A DNA stretch of 63,914 bases from Sergeia podlipaevii (Eukaryota > Euglenozoa > Kinetoplastea > Trypanosomatida > Trypanosomatidae). Of the stretch, positions 40,501 through 49,429 are shown piece by piece; within the stretch, counting starts at the first letter, position 1; every line of letters begins with the position of its first letter. The notes beneath the pieces were generated by a model. That model searched no databases. It had not been told where the DNA came from and saw only the letters and a list, made by a program, of their open reading frames with translations. The position numbers were made by a program, and so were the translations under genes. The DNA lies in contig JASANZ010002177.1 of NCBI GenBank assembly GCA_030849805.1, positions 1-63,914 on the forward strand. Reading direction: 5' to 3'.

Positions 40501-43500
40501 TGGGCAAGTGTACGTCAACTCTGAAGCTATCCGCTCCCTGACTTTTAAGAACACCAGCGATGTTCCTGCTGTGGTGAACGTGGACCTCCGTGGTATCCCC
40601 GACTTCTTTGTGCAGCGCTCTAGACGCGCCATCACATCTTCTAACTCGACCGCGCCAGCGGAGGGGGCTGGGGAGGCGGCAGGGGCGAGTATTGGGGCCG
40701 TTGGGTTTGATAGCACCTTCTTTAGGGCAGCAGCGGAGCATGCGTGTGACGCTGAGGACGACGTGCAATGTATTGTAGACTCAGAGGAGGACGAGGCCGT
40801 CGCGTACAACAGTGGCCACGACACTCCTCGCTTACAACTCACAGTTACAGGCCAGGCGCAGCAGCAACAGAAGTCGAAGCAGGCGCAGCATCAGCCGCAC
40901 TCACCGACTGGACATCGCGATATCGACAGCATGGTCCTCGGCGGCATCGGACGCATGTACGCCGTGACCGTGCGCGCAGAGGGCGAGACGACCATCGACA
41001 TTGGTTACGCGCCACATTCCGTTGGCAAGTCTGATTGCTATTCCGTGCGCTGGTACCAAGTCGGTGCGGACGAGATGCACCCGCTGCCGCCACTCTCGTT
41101 GACTGCAGAGTCACTTGCCCCGCTACTATCTCTCAGCGCCAACGGGCTCAACTTTCCTCAAGTTGTGGCCCACCAGCCCCCTAAGCCGCAGACTGTTACG
41201 GTGCGCAATATGTCTAGCAAGGAAGTGAACTGGTGTTTGGAGACACCAGCTGGTAGACAGTGCAGCGCCGTAGAGGGCAAGCCACAGTTCCTCGTAGAGC
41301 CCAGCAATGGCACACTGGCATCTGACGGCTCGCAGAAGGTTACAATAACTTTCCTTGCGAGTGCGGTGGGCATCTTTGGGGTCACGTATGAACTCCTGTG
41401 CAACGGGGACAACGCGAAACCGTGTGGCCGTTTGACAGCGGAGGCCAAGGCAGTGAAGCCGCGCATCCTGTGCGACCGTCGCGCCGTTCTGCTCCCGCCT
41501 GTGCCACTCGGTGTGGAGGTGCGTGAGACGGTGTATATCATCAACGAAGGGTTTGAATGCATCAATTTGCAGTACGACGGCGAGTGCCAGCCGCCTATTA
41601 CGGTGGGCTTCCCAGTTGGCACGGTACTTTCTACCGCGGTACGCAGAGTGCCCATAGAGATAACTTTCTGCAGCACGAAGCCGGTGACGTTGAGCTCTTC
41701 CATCGTGCTGGGGACGAATCTGGGCGAGCGCGTGACGATTGCTGTGGCTGCTACCGCGATCAACTCTGTCTTGACAACGCAGGGCGTATTACGTTTCAAG
41801 GACACACAGTACAAGATTCAGGCCTCCCCCACGCTTACCATGACGGAGCCTTTTATGCTCGTCGGTCCCAAACCTGGCAGTAGTGGCCGTGGTGGCGGCA
41901 CGCAACAGCTTTCAGCAGTGACAACAGACCAGCACCAGCTGCAACAGCAACAGCAGCGCTACGGTTCTTCAGTGCCGGTCATGACGTATGGCTTGATAGA
42001 CACTGTGAACCGCCCGTGGTACCACCGTGGTGCACAGGAATGCTTAACACGCTGGTGCAATGCGAACGTACTGCGCACGCCCGTAGCGAATGTCGTGGAT
42101 GCGTTGCAGCACACGCACGGTGGCGTCATCTACGATATGGTGGAGAGGCTCTTTGGCAAGAGGCCTAAGGCGATGTCGAAGGAGCCAGAACAGAAGCGAA
42201 AAGGCTCCGTCTCTCAACGCGGAGGAGGTCTCACGACTCGGCGTCGTAGCAAGAGCGGAGCGGGCTCTTCCGTTGTGTCTTCTTCCGCTGCATCCCCAAG
42301 AGTGTCATCCCCAAGAGTGTTGTCCCCGTCTCGCAAAGTTGCGTCACAGAACAAGAGCGTCACGATGCTGGAGACACTTGTATCTTTTCTCAAGGCGTAC
42401 GGATGCTGTTTGAGCGGCATACAACTACGGTACTTGCTGCCCTATGAAGAGTACATGGAGTACATAGCTAGTGCACACGCAGCGAGCGACGAGACGGACG
42501 GTGCTGCGGCGAGGACGAGTAGTAAATACACAAATATGAGCAGACCCCGGGTGGGTAGTGGTACACGCGATGACAAGGAGTCTGGGGACGAGGATGCAGG
42601 GAGGTCTTTCACTGCTGTGTCGGAGCACTTTTTCCATGCAAGAGCCATGCATGCGTGGCTAACGCTGCTGCTCGAGACAATTCGCGTGTTTTATCTTTCA
42701 CGCCTGAAACTCTCTGTGGTACTCAAACAACCTTTGATCGAGCGGGCAGTGCCGATAGATCAGTGGACTACGCGCAGCTTTGCTGACTGCTTGGATCGCA
42801 GCAACGTATATAGTGCCGAGGAGAGTTTGCTGCTGCAGTGGCTGAGGGGCAACCTGGTCAAGTATGCGGAGCGAGAGGGGCTTTCCATGACGTCGCCTGT
42901 TACATCCCCCATGGGTGGTGGTGGTATTACAGGTAGTGCATTTTCTGGCAGTGGTGCGACTAGCGTCTTTGCTCCACACCGGATGAGGCTGGAGTCCTTT
43001 GAGGATTGCCGTGATGTGCGTGTGTTCATTGCTGCGGTTCTCGTGTACGTTCCTGCGTTGCGGCCTCACTTCTTCCACAATGATCGACATGTGATTGCGA
43101 AACCATCCACGCTGCTTGAGCACGAGCACAATGCGCAGGTATTGCTGAGTGCTCTTGCCACACTTGGAGCCTTGCATCTGCCCTCTACGCGCGAGCTGCT
43201 CGAGATGAATCAGGTGGACTTTGTACTTTTCGCAGCGTTTCTCTTTTCTTACTTGCCCCGCTTTCTCTCTGCCTCTACGATTCACTTCAAAGGGAAGCTG
43301 CTCTCTGCAATTACTCAGACAGTGGAGGTTGTCAATGGATTGCCCACCACGCGCACATATCGCGTGCACCTCGACTCGGCCTCGGACTTTGAGCTCTCAC
43401 ACCGCGAGTTTACTGTAGCCCCCGGCACTACCTTTGCACTCACGCTCTCCGTGACACCCAAGTTTCACCGCAGCATCGCAGGTCAGTGTCTTATTATTGA

Positions 43501-46500
43501 TCACTCAGCCATCCTCCCAGAGGAGCGTGCACCGCTTGTGTGCGATCTTCTCGTCACACCTACTGCTGAGCCCACACGCGTCATCACACTTGAGACCCCC
43601 TTATACGAGCCCCTGTACACGGAGATTGAAGTTCAGAGCCCATTCCAAAAAGACTGCGTGGCTAGTCTGCGTGTATCACAAGAGTTCTCCCCACGTGTGA
43701 TTCCGCGACCTGCGCCGCCTGGATCATCATCAGCGGACGGCGCTGAGGAAACGGTGGAGGCCACTTCAGAGTACCCAGAGGCGCAGTTTGCGAAGGACTT
43801 CAAGAATGCATTTTTTGTTACAACGGATGTGCTGCCGCTGCGGCGTGGTGAGACCGCCGTGGTGCCGGTGCAGTTTGTGCCGCTTTCTCGTGGCCGCTAC
43901 ACCGTCACCCTCACCTTTCATGAAGAGAAGGAAGGTGAGTTCTCGTACCAGATCGTCGGCACGTGTGTAGAACCACGTCCATCTGAGATGGGCTCTGAGT
44001 TCCGAGCGGAGCTGGATGAGGAGTGCTATCCGTCTGTGTCGCTGCGCACCAACAACTTGCACTTAGAGCGCGCAGTGCGCACCTTCGATGAGAAGAGCCG
44101 GCAGCTAAATGGTGGCGCTGGACCCCGAGGAGGCCGTCCGCTTCCCAACATGACCTCTAATCGCTATCGTGTGGATTTTCTTAATGAGGACATGCAAGGC
44201 CCCAATCCGTTTTACCAGATGGCCGCGGAGAGTAGTGGCTTCTTCGAACTCGCTGAAGATGCCAACGTGAGCACCCTGCGCTTTCAGTTCAAGCCCAAGT
44301 ACGTGGGTACATACCGTGCTTTGATAATGCTGTCCTCCTCGATTGATGTCCGCTTCATTCACATTGTAGGTGAGTGCGTACCAAAGGGGGAGCATCGCGT
44401 GCTGCGCTTTTGCTGTCCTGCCCGTCAGAGCATCACCCAGGACATCGTCATCAACAACTTCTCCGCCCAGGACTGGCTGCTGACTGCGATAGTGGAGGGT
44501 GAGGGCTTCAGTGGACTGCGAGAACTGCGGGCTCCCAAGGGCAAGCACAAGGAGTACTCGCTCAAGTACTCCCCGGCTTGGATCGCCGAGGAGCTGAAGG
44601 GGAAGCTGATGCTGCTGAACAACACGACTGGGCAGCGCTTTACGTACACTCTTATTGGTAATACAGAGCCGCCGCTTTGCGAGGATGTGCTCCACATTTC
44701 TTGCCGTGCTCGTGAAAAGGAAACGATGGCGCTGTCTGTGCCCAACGTGGCATCGAACGACACCACGTACTTCGTTGAGACCGACCTCCCCTTTACGAAG
44801 GGAGAGAGCTCACTTGTGATCCCGCGGGCGTCGTTGGGCAAGTACACGCTGGACGTCACCCCAACGGTGGGCGGCACGTACTCTGGCAAGATCGTGTTCA
44901 GGTCAAATCAAGGCCGATACGTGTGGTATGTCGTCAACCTCACTGTGACACCACCCGAAAAGGAAGGTACGATTCTTCTCGCCACCGATGTGCGCACGAC
45001 TGTCGTTGCGGATGTCAAGTTCACAAATCCTCTGGATAGATCTCTCACGTTTATTGTGAAGCGGTGCGGTGCTGGCTTGTACGGCGATAACTACTTCCAC
45101 GCGGCTCCCGGTGAGACCATTACGTACAGCTGCACATTTGTACCAGCCAACGTCGGCACCACCGAGGGTCGTCTCTCCTTCTGCAACGATGAGATTGGCG
45201 AGTTTTGGTATGAGTTGAAGATGACAATGGAAGACTCGACTCCTGAGGAGCTCAAGCTGGTCTCCACGCTCGGAGTTCCCACCAGCGCACACGTGAAGCT
45301 GCCGAACATGACTGAACGGGAATGCGCGCTGACAGTGCAGAACACAAACCCGGCAAACTTCACCGTTAGCCCTGCTATTGTGTTGCTCGGCCCCAACTCA
45401 GAGACGCTTGTGGAGCTCACATACACGCCTACCGCCGTTGGCACTCCTCAGCGTGCCGTGGTGACTCTCTCCCACCCTCAACTGGGTCACTGGAAGTATC
45501 ACTGCGAGGGCACTGGCACGTCTCCTCCCGTCCCTGCCGCACCGCTGGTGTCGTGCGTGTGCGAGATGGGGTCTGGTACAACAGTGGCCATTCCCTTTAC
45601 CAATACGCTCGATGTTAACACCAACTTCATCATCGTGCTCCAGGACAATGCCGAGGGATTTTTTACTCTGAAGAAGGCTCCTCAGGGTGCGCTCCAGGCT
45701 GGAGCCTCAACACAGTTACTCATCGCATACGCGCCAAAGTCTGTTGGCCGGCACACTACTATGGTGGAGGTGCGGGCCGAACTCGGCGCAACCAACCCAG
45801 CGTACGCAGTGACGTGGTGCTATCCAGTAGAGGGCCGCGCAGAGTGGCGGGAGAGTGCCACTCCCTTCCGCTTCCGCTGTGCGGCTCGCAAGCAGCACCA
45901 GGAGGTGATCCTGCTGCGTGCCCCGGGCTTGACACTGCAAGAGAGGAAAGGTGCTACAATCAGCTTCGCGCCAGACGCCAGACAGCATTATCTGTCTGCC
46001 ATCAAGGCAAGTTTCACTTGCGAGCTTACGGCGGAGGGCGACAAGTTTCCTGATGTGTTCCAGGCACAGATATGCTTTGGTCCACTGAGGCCTCTGGCCG
46101 CGTCGGGCGACTTGCTGGTGACCGGGGCGAAGGGCGGCATTTGGCGTTACCGCGTCTTTCTCGAGGCGACACCGGCGACGCCTGATGATACGATCCGTCT
46201 AGCCTGCGCTTATAATTCTGAAACGGCGGTGGTGTTCGACTTGTACAACGCATTTCCGTACAAGTCGAAGTTTGCAGCGTATTTTACGTCGGACAGCTCC
46301 AAGGACTTCGCTGTGGCGCCTGCGCAGGGAGTATTGCTGCCGTTTGTGTCCGGCCAGCGCACAGGAGCTGCCGCGACGCCAATTAAGATTGCCTTCAGGC
46401 CCACCTCCCGCGTGCCGCAGGTGGAGGGAGCGCTGGTTGTGGACACAGAAGACATGCAGTGGTCTTTTCGCGTTATTGGACGTCTCGAGAGCCACGGCCG

Positions 46501-46516
46501 CCCCATCGCCAAGTAA
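37535..46516 (+). CDS. CFAP47: CFAP47-like giant flagellar protein with ASH/Ig repeats and a calponin-homology region
   Basis: This is the largest gene here, 2993 residues. It is built of many Ig-like repeats of the ASPM/SPD-2/hydin (ASH) type, recognisable by recurrent F-x-P-x(n)-G-x-[FY]-x(n)-[FLV]-x-G-x patterns such as ITPISGILAPQSKQVAEVTF and FVPANVGTTEGRLSF. A helical segment at about 1605-1910 (for example MHAWLTLLLETIRVFYLSRLKL and FVLFAAFLFSYLPRFL) resembles a calponin-homology domain. Human CFAP47 is of similar length (about 3,190 residues) with a CH domain at a comparable position, so it is the best match; hydin is much longer and lacks this placement. These proteins belong to the central-pair apparatus of motile flagella. 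A low-complexity Ser/Arg insertion (about 1555-1605) precedes the CH region. The ATG at 37535 is the first in frame. Confidence 0.82.
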   Translation: MSIQIRADVVNGRRATRHSSGAHSQALASTAPSGTAVAPLTASQRRRKRSGALNAGSITASVSAVAGTGARLELTPASGEFINYDVDTTYVLAFTIRNRTPEMQTLRVIPPLKCNTAFRVVNTDSVNIAAGLSHTIDIEFTTHTQDDYEDFFTLLNANGERFEVPLIAKSVPELKFATTLDFGRVEHTCVGLSKALALINRGRKDAQVSITTKYDSILSINPPNTVARASGETIVNVELAHPPMGVHQWPILVSVEGEPMQREVMVCADVVDCRSKLLDPRTGTEALSVTFDTAYAGTKKTYELTVLNGSESAASFAFQLANELVAKDAPPFRFVPEQGRLGPKEAKKVMVVFEPPLNPLRKGWTCQQQEQSPTTRKFEGLFSLMFVETEQTHGFHVSGESTDTAAWLSHSVLDFGACGLNDYRNLCVEVHNGVHDLPLHYAFDHVANFRFSKPSGMIPPGGSCELEVTFQPRRLGNFNDKVVATFNKTVQRSLVLTGHSMPSTTKKAMCGGKDALPEDFKRKSQPPTHARPRSPTGHSAEEAGIIGGPKYVAAIDLPKEVDLGMVPAAGLKPPQPSSTSRLMQRELLAEDSALHAMTSAHVAPTAFDVKALIKRRYAEAPTNAMERRDCRRELMPMDLLKVVLPIKLVQFGRVTVFSQAVRSFYVFNGTNTCIVATMPSEEPHVSFVPQSQVIPANRMAQFDVCLCSPIIQSSQLVIQFLLNNRHHMRFTLQAEVVPVEVSLSQYEAVLNFSEFTEEPVTRLALTMSNDGNSEAPFHWKLPDKVSFSITPISGILAPQSKQVAEVTFIPPQGALDVACDALLSVEGASEDKKLRLIGVVAPTRCVWGKGMIAATSSGVGGVSGATGGGSIFNPGTDAQLDLHRIAAGRSNTHHISLVNRGTNNAFYSFDSLPEWLRVTPSRGRICSGEIEELTLTVKLNREEVLHHAVLCNVRGMRKPLRLVLSATVAAPSICVVAPEKVKGEVELDFGQVYVNSEAIRSLTFKNTSDVPAVVNVDLRGIPDFFVQRSRRAITSSNSTAPAEGAGEAAGASIGAVGFDSTFFRAAAEHACDAEDDVQCIVDSEEDEAVAYNSGHDTPRLQLTVTGQAQQQQKSKQAQHQPHSPTGHRDIDSMVLGGIGRMYAVTVRAEGETTIDIGYAPHSVGKSDCYSVRWYQVGADEMHPLPPLSLTAESLAPLLSLSANGLNFPQVVAHQPPKPQTVTVRNMSSKEVNWCLETPAGRQCSAVEGKPQFLVEPSNGTLASDGSQKVTITFLASAVGIFGVTYELLCNGDNAKPCGRLTAEAKAVKPRILCDRRAVLLPPVPLGVEVRETVYIINEGFECINLQYDGECQPPITVGFPVGTVLSTAVRRVPIEITFCSTKPVTLSSSIVLGTNLGERVTIAVAATAINSVLTTQGVLRFKDTQYKIQASPTLTMTEPFMLVGPKPGSSGRGGGTQQLSAVTTDQHQLQQQQQRYGSSVPVMTYGLIDTVNRPWYHRGAQECLTRWCNANVLRTPVANVVDALQHTHGGVIYDMVERLFGKRPKAMSKEPEQKRKGSVSQRGGGLTTRRRSKSGAGSSVVSSSAASPRVSSPRVLSPSRKVASQNKSVTMLETLVSFLKAYGCCLSGIQLRYLLPYEEYMEYIASAHAASDETDGAAARTSSKYTNMSRPRVGSGTRDDKESGDEDAGRSFTAVSEHFFHARAMHAWLTLLLETIRVFYLSRLKLSVVLKQPLIERAVPIDQWTTRSFADCLDRSNVYSAEESLLLQWLRGNLVKYAEREGLSMTSPVTSPMGGGGITGSAFSGSGATSVFAPHRMRLESFEDCRDVRVFIAAVLVYVPALRPHFFHNDRHVIAKPSTLLEHEHNAQVLLSALATLGALHLPSTRELLEMNQVDFVLFAAFLFSYLPRFLSASTIHFKGKLLSAITQTVEVVNGLPTTRTYRVHLDSASDFELSHREFTVAPGTTFALTLSVTPKFHRSIAGQCLIIDHSAILPEERAPLVCDLLVTPTAEPTRVITLETPLYEPLYTEIEVQSPFQKDCVASLRVSQEFSPRVIPRPAPPGSSSADGAEETVEATSEYPEAQFAKDFKNAFFVTTDVLPLRRGETAVVPVQFVPLSRGRYTVTLTFHEEKEGEFSYQIVGTCVEPRPSEMGSEFRAELDEECYPSVSLRTNNLHLERAVRTFDEKSRQLNGGAGPRGGRPLPNMTSNRYRVDFLNEDMQGPNPFYQMAAESSGFFELAEDANVSTLRFQFKPKYVGTYRALIMLSSSIDVRFIHIVGECVPKGEHRVLRFCCPARQSITQDIVINNFSAQDWLLTAIVEGEGFSGLRELRAPKGKHKEYSLKYSPAWIAEELKGKLMLLNNTTGQRFTYTLIGNTEPPLCEDVLHISCRAREKETMALSVPNVASNDTTYFVETDLPFTKGESSLVIPRASLGKYTLDVTPTVGGTYSGKIVFRSNQGRYVWYVVNLTVTPPEKEGTILLATDVRTTVVADVKFTNPLDRSLTFIVKRCGAGLYGDNYFHAAPGETITYSCTFVPANVGTTEGRLSFCNDEIGEFWYELKMTMEDSTPEELKLVSTLGVPTSAHVKLPNMTERECALTVQNTNPANFTVSPAIVLLGPNSETLVELTYTPTAVGTPQRAVVTLSHPQLGHWKYHCEGTGTSPPVPAAPLVSCVCEMGSGTTVAIPFTNTLDVNTNFIIVLQDNAEGFFTLKKAPQGALQAGASTQLLIAYAPKSVGRHTTMVEVRAELGATNPAYAVTWCYPVEGRAEWRESATPFRFRCAARKQHQEVILLRAPGLTLQERKGATISFAPDARQHYLSAIKASFTCELTAEGDKFPDVFQAQICFGPLRPLAASGDLLVTGAKGGIWRYRVFLEATPATPDDTIRLACAYNSETAVVFDLYNAFPYKSKFAAYFTSDSSKDFAVAPAQGVLLPFVSGQRTGAAATPIKIAFRPTSRVPQVEGALVVDTEDMQWSFRVIGRLESHGRPIAK

Positions 46517-46629
46517 GAAGGAAGACGACTTGAGAGAAGATATGGAACGACGACGACGACAAAAACAACAACAACAACAAATCATGATTTCTGCATTTCG
46601 CAACATCACGGTAGTACTGGTATCCCCGT

Positions 46630-46665
<36 letters not shown>

Positions 46666-47457
46666 TGCTTTGTGGTGGAAGAGATGGAGCAGGCTCAATG
46701 TTTATTAGAATTGTGGCGCACACTTTTTTTTTTTTCGTGACTTGCAGACCTATAAAAAATATGCGTGCATGTGCCTGTGTAGTATAGATGTGAGGCTGAC
46801 GCCGCGAGTGAATTGACTCGAGAAGCCAACGAAATTGTTTGTCATGTAAATAGTATATATATAAAAAAACATATTATAGATATATAGCTTGCCTCTGTTG
46901 TTGTGTTTTTCTCATGTTGTGTATACAGTACTGTTATTCTAAACTTTATCAAATCAACAATGCACTCAAGCGGAGGCCGAAGGCCTATTTTTTTTCTTTT
47001 TTAATATTATCTTGAGTGCATTCAACTGCTTTGATTTTTATGTGTACATTTCTACAAGCAGCAATCAAAATCACATATATATCTTTCTTCCCTTCTTCTT
47101 TACATTTTTTTTTTTTTTTTACACAGTAGTCTATCTAATAGTGGTCTGCACTTGCAGAGTTTGAGTGTATTTTCCATTTTGTACTTTCTCAAAGCCAAAT
47201 AATAGCTGGATTTAAGAAATAGGACCTACACATACATCTCGTGCGAAGGTAACTTTCATTTTTCTTTTTAAAGGCGGCTGTTGTGCATAGAGTGAAGTGA
47301 GAACTGAGAGAGTTAGAGTAAGATCGCAAGAGAGAGAGAGAGGAGGTTTTGGCATCTTAAAGTACCACAGTTTACACGTTGCATCTTTTCTACCGTTCCT
47401 TTTTTCTCTTCTCCTTCTTTTTATTTGTTTTTAGTTGTCAGTTAGCGAGAGACTGGA
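46517..47457. other. Intergenic region with microsatellites and a hairpin
   Basis: Contains CGA and ACA triplet runs (46547-46580), a GT run (46637-46663), T tracts (46725-46735, 47106-47121) and the inverted repeat listed separately. The last pyrimidine tract (about 47385-47432) ends in TTTTTAG (AG 47433-47434), 23 bases before the CAF1 start, and is a strong acceptor candidate. No gene is seen. Confidence 0.6.
46959..47022. repeat. Inverted repeat with nested hairpin and T-rich loop
   Basis: AATGCACTCAAG (46959-46970) is perfectly complementary to CTTGAGTGCATT (47011-47022). Inside the 40-base loop lies a second hairpin, AGGCC/GGCCT with a GAA loop (46974-46986), followed at once by a T-rich stretch. 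It lies about 440 bases after the CFAP47-like stop. It could be an RNA structure in a 3' UTR, a small structured RNA, or the trace of a small inverted-repeat element. Confidence 0.7.
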
Positions 47458-48486
47458 ATGGCAATGCAGTTCAACACAGCACCCCCGTTTGTGCCAGGCG
47501 CGATAAGGGCTGGGGCGTGGAATGGCTCTCCTGTCGCTCAAGGCTCTCCTGCACCATTGCCTTCGCTTAGCAAGTCGCCGATGATACGCGATGTGTGGGC
47601 AGATAACCTCGAGGAAGAATTTGCCATGATCCGCTCTCTCGTGCGTGACTACCCCTTTGTTGCGATGGATACGGAGTTCCCAGGCGTCGTGGCGAAGCCT
47701 GTGGGCAGCTTCAAGACGACGCATGAGTTTTATTACCAGACGCTACGTTGCAACGTCAATCTATTGAAGATAATCCAGTTAGGCATTACCCTGCTGAACG
47801 ACAAGGGCGAGGTCCCCGAGCACTGCTCTACCTGGCAGTTTAACTTCCGCTTCAGCCTCAATGAGGATGTGTACGCACAGGACAGCATTGAGCTGCTGCG
47901 TCACGGAGGCATTGACTTTGACTGCTTCAGTGCGTATGGAGTGGAGATGACGCATTTTGCTGACTTGCTCATATCTAGCGGGCTGGTGCTGAACCCTGAA
48001 GTGCGCTGGCTAGCATTTCATGCCGGCTATGACTTTGGCTACCTCACCAAGGTGGTGTGCAACAAGGAGCTCCCCGAGAAGGAAGAGGACTTTTTGCAGA
48101 TCTTCCACGCCCTTTTTCCCTCTATGTTTGACATCAAGTACCTCCTTCGCGCGACTGACATTTCTCACTCCTTCGGCTTAGACTACCTTGCGGAGAACCT
48201 CAAGCTGCGGCGCTTCGGCACTGCCCATCAAGCCGGCAGTGACTCACTACTTACGGGCCATTGCTACTTTAAGTTGCTTGGCGACGCTTTCAAGGGGGTG
48301 ACCCCAACAGCGAGTAATGGTGTGCTCTATGGCCTCAGTGAGGACGCTTCTTCATCGGCGACACCGGGCAGCACTCCATCAGTCACTCAGCTAGGGAGCA
48401 ACGGAGGTGGATACAGTCCATCCGGTGCATACGCTGGCAACCCCGCGTTTCCGTCCGCCCCCTTGACTAACAATGGCCGCAAGTGA
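47458..48486 (+). CDS. CAF1: CCR4-NOT deadenylase CAF1 (POP2/CNOT7)
   Basis: This catalytic subunit of the CCR4-NOT complex shortens mRNA poly(A) tails in the cytoplasm, the first step of most mRNA decay in trypanosomes. The 342-residue protein has a complete DEDDh exonuclease domain: Asp71 and Glu73 (FVAMDTEFPG), Asp192 (HAGYDFGYL), Asp262 with His257 (HQAGSDSLLTG), plus the conserved FDIKYL (Asp225). The order and spacing match CNOT7. The N-terminal 45 residues and the Gly/Ser/Pro-rich tail (about 290-342) are low complexity and probably flexible. Two Met codons start the frame (residues 1 and 3), and the first is taken. A pyrimidine tract and AG lie 23 bases upstream. A perfect 8-bp hairpin follows the stop codon by 17 bases. 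Confidence 0.96.
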   Translation: MAMQFNTAPPFVPGAIRAGAWNGSPVAQGSPAPLPSLSKSPMIRDVWADNLEEEFAMIRSLVRDYPFVAMDTEFPGVVAKPVGSFKTTHEFYYQTLRCNVNLLKIIQLGITLLNDKGEVPEHCSTWQFNFRFSLNEDVYAQDSIELLRHGGIDFDCFSAYGVEMTHFADLLISSGLVLNPEVRWLAFHAGYDFGYLTKVVCNKELPEKEEDFLQIFHALFPSMFDIKYLLRATDISHSFGLDYLAENLKLRRFGTAHQAGSDSLLTGHCYFKLLGDAFKGVTPTASNGVLYGLSEDASSSATPGSTPSVTQLGSNGGGYSPSGAYAGNPAFPSAPLTNNGRK

Positions 48487-49111
48487 AAAGAGGCGGTGAG
48501 AAACTAGCGGGGATACCCGCTAGCCAAAGACAGGGCTATCTATTGCATGCATGAATGTATTTTGCGTGTGTATGCGTGTGTTCGTGTTGTTGTACTTGTG
48601 GTTGCGCGCGAGAAGGGGAAAGCGAAACTGTTATATCTATCTATATATCAATATATACGCATTAAAACATACAAAGAAAATAGGAAAGAAAGGAAGGATA
48701 ACTAAGGAAAAAGGATGGTAACAACAAGGAGGAGATGCTCTTTTTCTTTTCCTTTCTCGCGCACAACAGTATTTTTTTATTTATTTACTATTTTATTATC
48801 TCAACAGTTTCTATCATAAGTGTCAAATACACGAAGAAGAAAAAAGTTCACCTTTTCGCTTTATGGAAGAACCGATTTAGAGATACGCGCTTCTTCTTTC
48901 ACTACTAGTCGTGTGTGATTTGTTCTTTCGCACAGCAAGTTGCATCTCTGTCTCTTCTCTTCTATTTTTTTTTTTTGCTTTGCATCCTCTGCACACTATG
49001 CGAGCATTTCAGTTCACCAGTCTACACTACTTTTGCTTTGTCTCCTTTTTCTTCTTCACTTTGTTTGCAACTTTTTTTCTTCTTTTTTAAAAAAGGATTC
49101 TATCGCCCATC
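48487..49111. other. CAF1 3' flank and intergenic region
   Basis: Begins with the hairpin listed separately, then GT-rich, TA-rich and A-rich sequence. The last 150 bases are a long pyrimidine tract broken by a few AGs. The one nearest the next gene (AG at 49094-49095, after TTTTTTAAAAAAG) would give a 16-base 5' UTR. Confidence 0.6.
48504..48523 (+). repeat. Perfect 8-bp GC-rich hairpin after the CAF1 stop
   Basis: CTAGCGGG (48504-48511) and CCCGCTAG (48516-48523) pair perfectly around a GATA loop. The hairpin begins 17 bases after the CAF1 stop codon, so it lies in the 3' UTR. It is GC-rich in an otherwise AT-rich flank. A regulatory role is inference. Confidence 0.75.
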
Positions 49112-49429
49112 ATGTCCAAGGACGCACGCCAGGTGGCAGCCATTAGCGAGGCCGAGACCAGCGACTTCTGGTCTAACCCCGTGGATCACTTCCGCCCCAA
49201 CCTCAAGGCCTTCACCCTCTACTTTGAGCATCAGTACGTGGTGGACCGCTGGCTGCACATCAAGGAGCGCTGGCTAAAGCCGTCTTACCTCCCAAGCTGG
49301 ACGCCCATGTACCAGGTCATGACGTGGTACTCTCAGCGCAACCGCAACCTCCTTCTCGTGGAAAACAACTTCAACTACCGTCCGTACCGCTTCCGCCGCA
49401 ACGACGAGGACCGCAAGAACCCCTACTAA
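49112..49429 (+). CDS. Small aromatic-rich conserved-looking protein
   Basis: I do not recognise this 105-residue protein, but it looks like a genuine and highly expressed gene. It has strong C/G-ending codon bias, a clean acceptor 16 bases upstream, and a composition rich in Trp, Tyr, Phe and Arg (for example FWSNPVDHF, WLKPSYLPSWTPMYQVMTWY and NYRPYRFRRN). No membrane segment or cleavable presequence is clear. Small basic aromatic proteins of this kind are frequent among accessory subunits of trypanosomatid respiratory complexes and ATP synthase, so that is a reasonable guess, though not supported by a specific motif. The first ATG after the acceptor is used. Two hairpin-forming sequences lie in its 3' flank. 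Confidence 0.85.
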   Translation: MSKDARQVAAISEAETSDFWSNPVDHFRPNLKAFTLYFEHQYVVDRWLHIKERWLKPSYLPSWTPMYQVMTWYSQRNRNLLLVENNFNYRPYRFRRNDEDRKNPY

